Source: CAYXST01 sp964472495 (GTDB taxonomy: Bacteria; Patescibacteriota; Minisyncoccia; Portnoybacterales; UBA2143). Taken from it: 64,000 nt of DNA. This document shows positions 16,838 to 26,040 of this stretch, piece after piece. The position numbers and the translations under genes are program-made. The stretch lies in the NCBI GenBank assembly GCA_964472495.1, contig CAYYLD010000001.1, positions 1-64,000 on the forward strand, written 5' to 3'. Positions within the stretch are counted from its first letter, which is position 1, and the number at the start of each line of letters is the position of its first letter. The notes beneath the pieces are model-generated. The model did not search any database. It saw nothing but the letters and a program-made list of their open reading frames with translations, and had not been told where the DNA came from.

Positions 16838-17668
16838 ATGGAAAACAAAATCCTTATTTTAGGCAAAGGATTTATTGGTCAACGACTACAAAATGATTTT
16901 AATTGTGACATCTCCAATAAAAAAATATTCTCTCTAAAAGATGCTGAAGAAGAAATAAAAAAATACAAACCCAGGATTATAATCAACTGCATTGGCTCCA
17001 CTGGAAAAAATAATGTAGACGACTGTGAGCTCAATAAAGACAAAGTCCTTTTTTCCAACGCCTTTGTACCCATTATATTAGCCGAGGCTGCCCTCAGAAA
17101 CAAAATCAAATTAATTCATATAAGTAGTGGCTGTATTTATCATTTTAATTATTCTCAAGACAGGCCCGTAAGAGAAGAAAAATTACCTGATTTTTTTGAT
17201 TTATTCTACAGTCGGAGTAAAATTTATTCTGAAAAGGCCCTGGAAAATTTCTCTACTAAATCTAACATTTTAACCGCCAGAATTAGAATTCCTTTAGATA
17301 ATCAACCTCATCCCAAAAATCTTCTCGATAAACTCATTAAATACAAAACAGTCATTGATATTCCTAATTCCGTTACCTACATTCCTGATTTCATAAAAGC
17401 ATTAAAACATCTAATAAAAATTAAGGCCAAAGGAATATATAATATCGTCAACAAAAACGGATTAAGATATCCTGTCCTTCTAAATATCTATAAGAAATAT
17501 GTCCCTGATTTTGATTATAAAATTATAGACCAGAAAAAACTGGGATTGATTAGAACCAATTTAATTATGTCTACTAAAAAATTGAGCGAAACCGGTTTTA
17601 AGGTAAGAAAAATAGAAGAAGTTTTAGAAGAATGCGTTCGTTCATATACCAATAAATTTCTTAATTAA
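16838..17668 (+). CDS. RmlD-like NAD(P)-dependent sugar-nucleotide reductase/epimerase
   Basis: 276 aa with a short-chain dehydrogenase (extended) fold: the N-terminal ILGKGFIGQRL is the Gly-rich nucleotide loop, and YSRSKIYSEK is the Tyr-x-x-x-Lys catalytic pair. Length and layout resemble dTDP-4-dehydrorhamnose reductase (RmlD), but no other rhamnose genes are adjacent, so the substrate is open. The gene is visibly more AT-rich than tsaD and valS, between which it sits, with many AAA/ATA/AAT codons, suggesting later acquisition. Its stop is 4 bp before valS. Confidence 0.8.
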   Translation: MENKILILGKGFIGQRLQNDFNCDISNKKIFSLKDAEEEIKKYKPRIIINCIGSTGKNNVDDCELNKDKVLFSNAFVPIILAEAALRNKIKLIHISSGCIYHFNYSQDRPVREEKLPDFFDLFYSRSKIYSEKALENFSTKSNILTARIRIPLDNQPHPKNLLDKLIKYKTVIDIPNSVTYIPDFIKALKHLIKIKAKGIYNIVNKNGLRYPVLLNIYKKYVPDFDYKIIDQKKLGLIRTNLIMSTKKLSETGFKVRKIEEVLEECVRSYTNKFLN

Positions 17669-17672
17669 ATCG

Positions 17673-19790
17673 ATGAAAGAAATAACTAAAGCCTATAATT
17701 CCCAAGAAAACGAAGTCAAGATTTACCGACTCTGGGAAAAGTCGGGCTATTTTAATCCGGACAAACTGCCGGTCAAGAAAACGGCCAAGAAATATTCTAT
17801 GGTTATTCCGCCGCCCAATATTACCGGCGAGCTTCATATGGGCCACGCCCTAAATAACACCCTCCAGGATGTTTTGACTCGCTGGAAAAGAATGCAGGGC
17901 TACCGAACTTTATGGCTGCCGGGAACTGACCATGCTGGAATCGCCACCCAAAACGTGGTCGAAAAAGAGTTAAAAAAGGAGGGTCAAACTCGCTATGATC
18001 TAGGTCGGGAAAAATTTTTAGCCAGGGCTTGGGCCTGGCAAAAAAAATACGGCCATCTCATTCTAGACCAACTGAAAAAACTGGGCTGTTCCTGCGACTG
18101 GTCACGGACCGCCTTCACCATGGATAAAGACTATCAGGAAGCGGTTAAAACAGCTTTTCTACATTATTATAAGAAAGGTTGGATTTATCGAGGCAAAAGG
18201 ATGATTAATTGGTGTCCCCGCTGCCAAACCAGTTTGTCTGATTTAGAATTAGAATACGAAGAAGAGGAAAGCCATCTGTGGTATCTTCAGTATCCTTTGG
18301 CTACCAAAACCAATACTACTAAGGGCATACTTTTAGACCAGACTCTTTCAAAGAAAGGGCGTGGAATCTCAAGGCACGCCCTTAGCATCACCGTAGCGAC
18401 TACCCGACCGGAAACCATGCTGGGCGACACGGCCGTGGCCGTCCATCCCCAAGACAAAAGATACAAAAAGCTGGTTGGCCAGAAAGTAATTTTGCCTTTG
18501 GTTAATCGACAAATTCCGATTATTGCCGATAAAGCAGTTGATCCTCAATTTGGCACCGGCGCGGTCAAGGTTACCCCGGCCCACTCACCGGTTGATGCGG
18601 AAATAGCCCAGCGGCATAATTTACCCTTTATCCAGGTAATCAGCGATAAAGGAAGAATGACCAAGCAGGCCGGCAAGAATTTCGCCAGCTTGACTGTTTT
18701 AGAGGCCAGAGAAAAAGTGATTGAGGAATTGAAGAAACAAGGTCTTTTAGAAAAAATCAAAGATTATACTCATCAAGTACCCCGTTGCTATCGTTGCCAT
18801 ACTTTGATTGAGCCGTTATTTAGTCAGCAGTGGTTTTTGAAAATGGATAAATTAGCCGAGAAGGCAATTAAAGTGGTTAAAAGCGGCCAAATTAAATTCC
18901 ATCCCAAGCGTTGGGAAAAAGTTTACTTTGACTGGCTGAAAAATATTAAGGATTGGTGCATTTCACGGCAAATTTGGTGGGGACATCAAATTCCCCTTAA
19001 AGGAGAGACTGATGTTTTGGATACCTGGTTTTCCTCGGCTTTATGGCCTTTGGCTACCTTGGGTTGGCCGAAAAAGACCAAAGATTTAGAAAAATTTTAT
19101 CCAACCGACACCTTGAGCACCGCCCGCGACATTATTAATCTCTGGGTGGCCCGAATGATTTTCTCCGGTTTAGAATTTATGAAAAAAATTCCTTTTACTG
19201 ATATCTATATTCACGCCACCGTCTTGAACAAAGAAGGCAAAAGAATGAGCAAATCTTTAGGGACCGGCGTCGACCCCTTGGAGCTAATCAACCAATACGG
19301 AGCTGACGCCACTCGTTTCGGTTTAATTTACCAAACCTTTGAGGGCCAGGACATGAAATTTTCAGAAGACAATATCGTTATGGGTAAAAAATTCGCTAAT
19401 AAGATTTGGAACGCCAGTCGGTTTGTTTTAGGTCAAATAGATAAAATTGAAATAAACAATCGTTTGCCCAAGAAATTAACGGCCGCTGATAAACGCGTTC
19501 TCAAACAACTCAAAACAACTACTCAAAAAATAACTAAAGAACTTGAAAATTTCCAATTTGGTCAGGCCGCTCACCTGCTTTACGATTTCTTTTGGCATGA
19601 TTTCTGTGACAAATATATTGAAGTATCTAAAAAGCAAAACAATCTCCAAACCCAGCAGGTTCTAGTTTATGTTCTCTCAAATTCCTTAAAACTGCTCCAT
19701 CCTTTTATGCCTTTCGTCACTGAAGCCATTTATCAAAAACTACCCTTTAAAGAAAAAGAATTACTGATGATTGAAAACTGGCCGAAATAA
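17673..19790 (+). CDS. valS: Valyl-tRNA synthetase, shortened
   Basis: Class I synthetase charging tRNA-Val. The HIGH motif is ELHMGHA, the KMSKS loop is GKRMSKSLG, and the editing (CP1) domain carries VATTRPETMLGDTAVAV. At 705 aa it is well below the usual 850-950. Between WWGHQIP and DVLDTWFSS only four residues remain, where the family normally has a 25-30 residue segment, and the C-terminal coiled-coil arm is missing. Residues about 216-238 are an in-frame palindromic insert before the editing motif. The catalytic motifs are intact, so it is probably functional. Confidence 0.95.
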   Translation: MKEITKAYNSQENEVKIYRLWEKSGYFNPDKLPVKKTAKKYSMVIPPPNITGELHMGHALNNTLQDVLTRWKRMQGYRTLWLPGTDHAGIATQNVVEKELKKEGQTRYDLGREKFLARAWAWQKKYGHLILDQLKKLGCSCDWSRTAFTMDKDYQEAVKTAFLHYYKKGWIYRGKRMINWCPRCQTSLSDLELEYEEEESHLWYLQYPLATKTNTTKGILLDQTLSKKGRGISRHALSITVATTRPETMLGDTAVAVHPQDKRYKKLVGQKVILPLVNRQIPIIADKAVDPQFGTGAVKVTPAHSPVDAEIAQRHNLPFIQVISDKGRMTKQAGKNFASLTVLEAREKVIEELKKQGLLEKIKDYTHQVPRCYRCHTLIEPLFSQQWFLKMDKLAEKAIKVVKSGQIKFHPKRWEKVYFDWLKNIKDWCISRQIWWGHQIPLKGETDVLDTWFSSALWPLATLGWPKKTKDLEKFYPTDTLSTARDIINLWVARMIFSGLEFMKKIPFTDIYIHATVLNKEGKRMSKSLGTGVDPLELINQYGADATRFGLIYQTFEGQDMKFSEDNIVMGKKFANKIWNASRFVLGQIDKIEINNRLPKKLTAADKRVLKQLKTTTQKITKELENFQFGQAAHLLYDFFWHDFCDKYIEVSKKQNNLQTQQVLVYVLSNSLKLLHPFMPFVTEAIYQKLPFKEKELLMIENWPK
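18319..18385. repeat. In-frame palindromic element in valS
   Basis: Arms CTAAGGGCATAC (18319-18330) and GCACGCCCTTAG (18374-18385) pair with two mismatches. The internal module GGGCGTGGAATCTC-AAGGCACGCCCTTA matches the 13.9-kb element closely. Translated as valS residues 216-238. Confidence 0.85.
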
Positions 19791-19803
19791 AGTGTATTTA
19801 GCA

Positions 19804-19941
19804 AGGATTCGGCTAATGCCTTTCAGCGGCATAGAAATGCAAGCGGGCATGGTTCCGCCAGAGGCGGAGAGCGAGCATTTCTCTGCAGCAAAATTCCTCG
19901 CTGGGGAATTTTGCATAGCTAAAAGATATTAGCCGAATCCT
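19804..19941. repeat. 138-nt multi-branched palindromic element
   Basis: The outer stem AGGATTCGGCTAAT/ATTAGCCGAATCCT is perfect (14 bp). Inside it are AGAAATGC/GCATTTCT (19833-19840 with 19875-19882) enclosing TCCGCC-AGA-GGCGGA, and a second hairpin GCAAAATTCC/GGAATTTTGC. It fills the valS-PrsW gap and could fold as a branched RNA or cruciform. Confidence 0.85.
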
Positions 19942-19948
19942 CTATAAT

Positions 19949-20707
19949 ATGCAATATCCTTTCTACATCTGCCTCGGCTTGCTGCCCAGTTTTGTCTGGC
20001 TGTCTTTTTATTTAAAAAAAGACAGACATCCGGAACCGAATAGCATGGTCTTAAAAATATTTTTCTACGGCATGCTTCTAGCTCCTTTGGCTATTGTCTT
20101 AGAACTATTTCTAATTTGGCTACTTAATCCTCAACTTAGTCTTTCAGCTTTACTGACTCAAACAGGCCAAGACAGTTTTTTAAAGGTTATTTTAGCAGCC
20201 ACTCTAATTCCGGCCTTTGTCGAAGAATATCTGAAATACGGCGTAGTTAAATTAAAAGTGCTAAAAAATTCAGCATTTGACGAACCAGTTGACACTATGC
20301 TATACTGTATTATTGCCGGGTTGGGTTTTGCCGCCGTAGAGAACCTGCTCATTCTTTTCAAGGGACTTTCTTTTGAAGAGGCCTTAATCACTATCGGCTT
20401 GCGTTTCCTGGGAGCTACTCTGGTTCATGCTTTGGCCTCGGGAATTGTCGGCTACTGGTTAGCTCTGGCCCTGCTTTATAGCCAACGAAGAAAGAAACTA
20501 ATCGTCAGCGGTCTGACCATTGCTATTATTTTCCATAGCTGCTATAATTATCTTACGGTTAATCTCTTTAATCAGGTAAGCTCAAACCAGAAAACAATTT
20601 TTCTTTCAACCATTGTTTCTCTACTCGTCTCCATCGCTTTCCTGGTTTCTTACTACTTTAGAAAACTAAAAAAGCAACGGGCTATTTGTAGAATACCAGC
20701 TCAATGA
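19949..20707 (+). CDS. PrsW-family intramembrane metalloprotease
   Basis: 252-aa polytopic membrane protein with the PrsW (M82) signatures: EEYLKY (EExxK type), FAAVENLL, the His of LVHALASGIVGYW and a final HSCYNYL. About seven hydrophobic helices. In Bacillus PrsW cleaves an anti-sigma factor; the substrate here is unknown. It follows valS after a large palindrome. Confidence 0.88.
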   Translation: MQYPFYICLGLLPSFVWLSFYLKKDRHPEPNSMVLKIFFYGMLLAPLAIVLELFLIWLLNPQLSLSALLTQTGQDSFLKVILAATLIPAFVEEYLKYGVVKLKVLKNSAFDEPVDTMLYCIIAGLGFAAVENLLILFKGLSFEEALITIGLRFLGATLVHALASGIVGYWLALALLYSQRRKKLIVSGLTIAIIFHSCYNYLTVNLFNQVSSNQKTIFLSTIVSLLVSIAFLVSYYFRKLKKQRAICRIPAQ

Positions 20708-20763
20708 GTAATAGATAAACAACAATATTCTTTTGTTAATTATTCATTGTTCTCTAAATATTT

Positions 20764-21294
20764 ATGGCTAAAAAACCATCCTTTTTTGAAAGATTGACTG
20801 GAGCCAGCTGGTCAGAAGACGAATCTAATAGCCAGCCAGAAAAGAAGCCAGTCAAAACTAAAAAAACTAAGAAAACTAAACTTAGTCAAAAAATTATGCC
20901 GACCAAAAAGGAAAAACCAGCTACTCCTCCTAAAAAAGAAACCGAGGATTGGTTAACTGAGTCGGAAGGCCAACTGACTATCGATGTCTATCAGACACCC
21001 AACGAAATAGTCATCAAGTCAACCATCGCCGGAGTCAAACCAGAGGATATTGATATCAGTATTACCAACGATATGATTACCATCAAGGGCCGACGACAGA
21101 AAGACGAAGAAGTTAAAGAGGAGGACTACTATTATCAAGAATGTTATTGGGGACCCTTCTCTCGTTCGGTCATTCTGCCGGTAGATGTTGAAGTTGACCG
21201 GGCCGATGCCTCAATGAAAAACGGTATTTTAACCATCAGGTTGCCCAAGGTAGAAAAAGTAAAAACCAAAAAGATATCAATTAAGACCGAATAG
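20764..21294 (+). CDS. Hsp20/alpha-crystallin small heat-shock protein
   Basis: 176 aa: a Lys-rich, disordered N-terminal region (to about 60) and a full alpha-crystallin domain (about 70-170) with DVYQTPNEIVIKSTIAGVKP, ITIKGRR and a closing GILTIRLPKVEK (the G-x-L motif). ATP-independent chaperone that holds unfolding proteins. A hairpin plus T-run follows. The N-terminal domain is unusually basic compared with classical IbpA. Confidence 0.93.
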   Translation: MAKKPSFFERLTGASWSEDESNSQPEKKPVKTKKTKKTKLSQKIMPTKKEKPATPPKKETEDWLTESEGQLTIDVYQTPNEIVIKSTIAGVKPEDIDISITNDMITIKGRRQKDEEVKEEDYYYQECYWGPFSRSVILPVDVEVDRADASMKNGILTIRLPKVEKVKTKKISIKTE

Positions 21295-21305
21295 AATCAA
21301 CAAAA

Positions 21306-21338
21306 ACAATCAACAATATATTGGTTGGTTGTTTTTTT
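21306..21338 (+). terminator. Rho-independent terminator after hsp20
   Basis: Stem CAATCAAC/GTTGGTTG (one G-U) followed by seven T. Confidence 0.6.
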
Positions 21339-21374
21339 GTTGTTGGCTCTAAGCGGCCATGTTATTATATATAA

Positions 21375-23078
21375 ATGAAAAAGATTTCTGAACAGATAAT
21401 CTCTTTTGGCCTAATTGTCTTTATTGTTTTAATCTATCTGGTTTTCTTTCTCCAGATAGTCAATCATCAGAGAATTGCCTGGGGGGTTAAAGTAGCTGAT
21501 TTTAACCTTAGTCGGACCAAACCCCAAACAGTCCCCAAAACCCTAAAAGACAAGTTAGATAGTTTCGCTAATCAGGAATTAAATTTTTTCTATCAAGATA
21601 AAAGTTGGTCAGTTAAATTAATTGATTTAGGTTTTCTATTTGATGAAAGAGCCATTCTTGAAGCAGCTTACCAAATTGGTCATCAAGCTAACATCTTGAT
21701 TAATCTTAAAGAACAATTAATCGCTTTTATCATCGGACATCAATTAGCCCCGGTCTATCAATTAGACCAAGAGCAGTTTCAAAACAAAACCAGCGAGCTT
21801 TTTAGAGATATTGAAAGACCGGCTCAGAATGCTTCCCTGGTCTTTAACCAAGAAATTGATGGTTTTTCTTTGGAACACTCAACCGAGGGAACAACCATTA
21901 AGCGAGGCCAACTATTAACTGACTTGACGGCCCGAATTAGGTCCTTTTCCAGTCAGCCAATTGAGTTGCAGCTGGTTCTTGACTATCCGACAGTTGAAAA
22001 TGATGAGGTTGAATCAGCTCGTCAGAAAGCTGAACAAATTTTAGCCGGACAACCTTATCAATTAACCTTTGAAGGAAAATATTGGACCATTGATAAACAA
22101 AGAATAATTGACTGGTTAAAATTTGAATCGGTTAAAGAAGAAAACTCTGGTAATCAAATTCTCGGTTGCTTTTTAGATGAGGAAAAAATTAAAGATTATT
22201 TAGCCGAAATAGCCAGGACAATTGACCAGCTAACGGTTGATGCCCGCCTAGAAACCGAGGGTAATCGAGCGGTTGTCTTTTCGGCCGGTCAAGCCGGTTT
22301 TCAGGTTTATCAGGAAGAAACTATTCAAGAATTGACCAAAAATATTTTAGCCCAACCGCCAATTAGCCAAACCGAGATTATAGCCAGTATTGCCCTACCT
22401 AAAATTACTTTAGGCCAGACCAATAATTTAGGCATCAACACTTTAATTGGTCAGGGCAATTCCAATTTTGGCGGCTCACCGAGCAATCGGATTCATAATA
22501 TCAAAACAGGCACGGCCAAATTCAACGGCTTAATTTTGAATCCGGGTGAGGAATTTTCCTTTAATACTCTTTTGGGTGGCAGCGGCCCGGAACAGGGATT
22601 TCTGCCGGAACTGGTTATCAAAAAAAATAAAACTGTGCCGGAATACGGCGGCGGTCTTTGTCAGGTTTCGACAACGCTTTTCCGGGCGGCCGTCAACAGC
22701 GGTCTGGAAATTACCGAGCGCAGTCCCCATGCTTTTCCGGTAGTATATTATTCCCCCCAAGGATTTGACGCCACTGTCTACGAACCCCATCCTGACCTCC
22801 GTTTCATTAACAACACGCCCGCTCATTTTTTAATCGAAGGGGTCGTCCAAGGTAATCAATTGACTTTTAATTTTTACGGGGCTGACGACGGCCGGCGCGT
22901 CCAGATTAAAGGGCCTTATCTTTTGGAAAAAAAAGAAGACGGCTCAATGAAAACTGTCTTATACCAGGAAGTCTATCAACAAGGTGAATTAGTCCATCAG
23001 CAAACTTTTTATTCTAATTACGATTCACCGAATTTGTATCCGATTGAAGGAAGCGAAAAAGAGAGCAGAGAGAATTAA
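21375..23078 (+). CDS. VanW-family protein with peptidoglycan-binding-like repeats
   Basis: 567 aa. An N-terminal membrane anchor (about 10-30) is followed by a long extracytoplasmic region with two YoaR-like putative peptidoglycan-binding domains (about 30-320). A VanW domain (about 365-500) contains FNGLILNPGEEFSFN, GGGLCQVSTTLFRAA and DATVYEP, which are hallmark VanW strings. A G5-like C-terminal tail follows. The biochemical role of VanW is not settled; a cell-wall-associated function is inferred. The stop overlaps the convergent PAP2 gene by 4 bp. Confidence 0.9.
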   Translation: MKKISEQIISFGLIVFIVLIYLVFFLQIVNHQRIAWGVKVADFNLSRTKPQTVPKTLKDKLDSFANQELNFFYQDKSWSVKLIDLGFLFDERAILEAAYQIGHQANILINLKEQLIAFIIGHQLAPVYQLDQEQFQNKTSELFRDIERPAQNASLVFNQEIDGFSLEHSTEGTTIKRGQLLTDLTARIRSFSSQPIELQLVLDYPTVENDEVESARQKAEQILAGQPYQLTFEGKYWTIDKQRIIDWLKFESVKEENSGNQILGCFLDEEKIKDYLAEIARTIDQLTVDARLETEGNRAVVFSAGQAGFQVYQEETIQELTKNILAQPPISQTEIIASIALPKITLGQTNNLGINTLIGQGNSNFGGSPSNRIHNIKTGTAKFNGLILNPGEEFSFNTLLGGSGPEQGFLPELVIKKNKTVPEYGGGLCQVSTTLFRAAVNSGLEITERSPHAFPVVYYSPQGFDATVYEPHPDLRFINNTPAHFLIEGVVQGNQLTFNFYGADDGRRVQIKGPYLLEKKEDGSMKTVLYQEVYQQGELVHQQTFYSNYDSPNLYPIEGSEKESREN

Positions 23079-24265
23079 GAAGACTTAGCTTTTTTAGCCG
23101 GGAAAACAAATCTGACCGCCCGCGGAATTAAAGCCAGGTCTTTTTTTATTTGTTTTTTTGAATCCTTCTCCAGTTTATCCCAATCACCTCCTTGATAATA
23201 TCTTTCCCCTGCTTTAACTAAACAATTGGCTAACCAAATAGCCAGCAAGGTAATTGGCAGAGCAATTAAAATATCAATGAAATAATGTTGAGCTAAATAA
23301 ACTGTTCCTAAAATAGAAAAAAACGCCCAAGGGAGAGTAAAATAAATCGTTTTCCTTCTAAATTTAAAAAGATAGTAAACAATAATGATTGTCCAAGCGA
23401 CATGCATGCTGGGCATGGTCGTCACCGGAGCAACATCACCTGGGCTAGCACCAACCTCTCGATGAAAATTTATAATATACTTATTCGGTTGATAATCTTC
23501 AACCGAGTTCTTGATAAACGGGTCTATTTCTCTACCATAAACATTATTCAAAAAAGTATTCTGGGGACTGTTAGCCGGAAAAAAGAACCAGATGGGTAAA
23601 GCAATCATTGTCGCCAAAGTCATCGCTATAATGTACTGACTAAAAAGTTTTCTCTGGTTTATTAAATAGAAAACAAGCCAGCTGATTCCCATTAACGAGC
23701 CGAGCAAGCAAAAAGAATAGAGAAATAAAGGAGCTAAATATTTTAAAAAACCGATTGAATCCTGAGACCAAAGGAAAGGATAAAAACCAAGCATAGATTT
23801 ATCTATTCTCATCAACCAATTATCGATTAAATTGCCCCGGAGTTGAATAGCCATCAAACCAATCAGGAAGGTAATCAAACTAAAGAAGAGGGTGACAAAG
23901 AAAAGAGGTCTTAAAAAAAATAAGATAGTCATTAAAAAATTTTTAAGTTTAGACCAACTCCGAGAAAATAATTTTGGCCAAGAAAGAAGGACATTTTTCA
24001 AAGAAACTCTTTTCTCAATAAACGGCGATAACCAATTAATCAAATAGAGATACAGTTTGAAGAAAACGTAAAAATAGATGAAAAATAAGACGAAAGAAAA
24101 ATAATTTATCCCTAAGGCCACATTCTTAAAACCAATTTTAAAAGAGCCTAACCAATTTGATTGGGAAACAAAAATCAGACAAGATAGGAAGAGAATCAGC
24201 GAAAAGGCAAATAAAATATATTCTTCAATCCTGATTGACTGAAGAATATTTTTAACTTTAATCAT
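23075..24265 (-). CDS. PAP2-superfamily membrane phosphatase (IPC-synthase-like)
   Basis: 396 aa with about eight hydrophobic helices. The PAP2 motifs are TMPSMHVAW (PSxxH type) and AQHYFIDIL (H with D four residues on), as in the inositol-phosphorylceramide synthase/PAP2_3 subgroup, so it probably moves or removes a phospho-head group of a lipid. The start at 24265 is used because a longer reading frame runs through the tRNA-Leu gene just upstream. Convergent with VanW. Confidence 0.82.
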   Translation of the reverse strand: MIKVKNILQSIRIEEYILFAFSLILFLSCLIFVSQSNWLGSFKIGFKNVALGINYFSFVLFFIYFYVFFKLYLYLINWLSPFIEKRVSLKNVLLSWPKLFSRSWSKLKNFLMTILFFLRPLFFVTLFFSLITFLIGLMAIQLRGNLIDNWLMRIDKSMLGFYPFLWSQDSIGFLKYLAPLFLYSFCLLGSLMGISWLVFYLINQRKLFSQYIIAMTLATMIALPIWFFFPANSPQNTFLNNVYGREIDPFIKNSVEDYQPNKYIINFHREVGASPGDVAPVTTMPSMHVAWTIIIVYYLFKFRRKTIYFTLPWAFFSILGTVYLAQHYFIDILIALPITLLAIWLANCLVKAGERYYQGGDWDKLEKDSKKQIKKDLALIPRAVRFVFPAKKAKSS

Positions 24266-24271
24266 AAGCAG

Positions 24272-24355
24272 TGCGGACGGTGGGAGTTGAACCCACATGA
24301 GATTATTCTCACCAGGTCCTAAACCTGGCGCGTCTGCCAGTTCCGCCACGTCCGC
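24272..24355 (-). tRNA. tRNA-Leu(TAG)
   Basis: Minus strand: acceptor GCGGACG/CGTCCGC, discriminator A, anticodon loop TTTAGGA (TAG), long variable arm GAGAATAATCTC. CCA is not encoded. Six bases before the PAP2 start, so probably cotranscribed. Confidence 0.93.
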
Positions 24356-24398
24356 TTCATTTCTATTCTAATCCCCCTTTGTTCAAAAATCAACACTC

Positions 24399-24427
24399 TT
24401 GACATTTAATAATTTGTTATATATAAT
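24399..24427 (+). promoter_or_regulatory. Consensus sigma70 promoter
   Basis: TTGACA (24399-24404), 17-bp spacer, TATAAT (24422-24427): a perfect match. It drives the 24522-26035 gene pair with an untranslated leader of roughly 85-90 nt. Confidence 0.75.
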
Positions 24428-24521
24428 ATAAGCAATGGCAATTTAGGCAAGGAGGGACTATTTTTTAGGTTTCTTTAATAATAGAATAATAACCTTTACT
24501 GAAAAGAAAGGAGTGATTGAA

Positions 24522-25034
24522 ATGGGTAAGCTTAAGGATGTTTTCAAAAAAGGAGCAGGGGTAGTCGGAGATATAGCTAAAGAAGCGGCTGGTGAAGGAA
24601 TCGGAAAACAAATAGGAGGCGCGGCAGGAAAAAGGGTCAGCGAACGGGTTTTTGAGGATAAAAGAGGGGAACTGCTAATCGATATCTTGGCAATCTCAGA
24701 AAATAACGAGCATCTTCTCCGGCGACACAAAAAAGCTTCGGAAAACCATACTGAAAACCGATTTGTCAACCTTCTTTGCAAGATTCCCAAAGAGCAGCGG
24801 AAGGAAACTCTCAAGATACTCAATGGGATGGAAGATTCTCAATTCGAGCAATACTTGGACCTTCTTGAGAACAATCTCTTTACACAATTTTTCCAACGAA
24901 TTGGTCATCTTCTCGGAAAAGAATTAAAAGAGCTCGACGAAGGAGCGGCTGCCGGGTTAAGAGAGTTAGCCGCTAAAATAAGGGCAAGCTGCGAGGAAGG
25001 CGGTACGAGACATAAAGGGGGTGATGCGAGATGA
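24522..25034 (+). CDS. Hypothetical soluble protein, first gene of a two-gene unit
   Basis: 170 aa. The start at 24522 is chosen because AAAGGAG lies 8 bp upstream; an in-frame GTG overlaps that signal. The N-terminus is Gly/Ala-rich (GAGVVGDIAKEAAGEGIG, possibly an amphipathic helix binding a membrane). The rest is predicted helical and charged, with LLCKIPKEQRKETLKIL and FFQRIGHLLGKELKEL. No family recognised. It overlaps the next gene by ATGA, so the two are translationally coupled and probably act together. Confidence 0.7.
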   Translation: MGKLKDVFKKGAGVVGDIAKEAAGEGIGKQIGGAAGKRVSERVFEDKRGELLIDILAISENNEHLLRRHKKASENHTENRFVNLLCKIPKEQRKETLKILNGMEDSQFEQYLDLLENNLFTQFFQRIGHLLGKELKELDEGAAAGLRELAAKIRASCEEGGTRHKGGDAR

Positions 25035-26035
25035 AAGAATTTATAAAAGCTTTCTTTGAGGACTTTCTGCCAGCCATCTGGTTGGCCGTCTTCCAAAAAG
25101 GTCCTCAAAAGATGGATAAGTTAGTTAAGTGGGTTAAACCAAGAGCGAAAAAAATCTGGAAGTGCTTTCTAGTCCTAGCGCTCATCCTGATAATCATCCC
25201 AATCGTAGCAGTGGACTTGGCGCTCCTGTTCAAAGCAGGCTGGATAGCTGCTTTGATTGGAACCCTTCTGGCCTTAATCTTAATGGTGCTTTTTTTCAAG
25301 CCAGTCTATCTGGGCTTAGCTGCGTTGTTGGGAATAACCTGGGAGGTTCTCTACCTGCGGATTAAAGAGGCGCCAAAAACTGGTGTAAGATACGGTAAAT
25401 TATACTTGGATATTGGACTGGGTATTCTGCTCTGGGAGCTAATTATCCTTTCTTATATATCTATTTTTCCTGTCTGGAATAATCCTCAAGCACTTCCTGT
25501 ATTAGCTTTGTTTTCTCTTCTAGCGGGTTTGATGGTTTATGTCTGGAAGTTCGAGAAAATTTTCTTCCGGAAATTCGCTTACAGATTCGTAGTTTTGGTC
25601 TTAATCGTGGAAACACTCAGCTTTTTCTTCCCGTTGACTAGCCAGGCCATCAATAAAAAAATGCCAGTTGTCGATAGAAAGATATCCAATAGCATTAAGG
25701 CATTCGGCACTTCCCGCGAGCCACCCGTGAAAAAGGATAGCTCTAAAGAACCATCTCGCCGGCTCTCCGGAATCTTCGTTCTGCCCAAGGGCGTAAAGGT
25801 GACTAAGGACATCAATGGACATGAGTATGACTATCTGGAGGGAGAAAGAGGACATTTCCAACAACTCGGCCCAACAGGACAATTTACCGTATTGAATAAG
25901 AAGATATCTTCTCTAGTAATCGATAAGCCAACCTATACAACTGACCCAGCCATCTCTGATGGCCAAGTTAAGCTAATGGCTACCGGCGGAAAGGATGTGA
26001 TAGTTGAATTAACAATCCTTCCGCCGTGTTCCTAA
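25031..26035 (+). CDS. Hypothetical polytopic membrane protein, second gene of the unit
   Basis: 334 aa: five or so hydrophobic segments between about 45 and 215 (ALILIIIPIVAVDLALLF, IGTLLALILMVLFF, GILLWELIILSYISIF and others), then a hydrophilic C-terminal third (about 220-334) with KGVKVTKDINGHEYDYLEGE, probably outside the membrane. No recognised domain. A terminator follows directly. Not found with any familiar partner gene; function unknown. Confidence 0.72.
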   Translation: MKEFIKAFFEDFLPAIWLAVFQKGPQKMDKLVKWVKPRAKKIWKCFLVLALILIIIPIVAVDLALLFKAGWIAALIGTLLALILMVLFFKPVYLGLAALLGITWEVLYLRIKEAPKTGVRYGKLYLDIGLGILLWELIILSYISIFPVWNNPQALPVLALFSLLAGLMVYVWKFEKIFFRKFAYRFVVLVLIVETLSFFFPLTSQAINKKMPVVDRKISNSIKAFGTSREPPVKKDSSKEPSRRLSGIFVLPKGVKVTKDINGHEYDYLEGERGHFQQLGPTGQFTVLNKKISSLVIDKPTYTTDPAISDGQVKLMATGGKDVIVELTILPPCS

Positions 26036-26040
26036 ACGCC

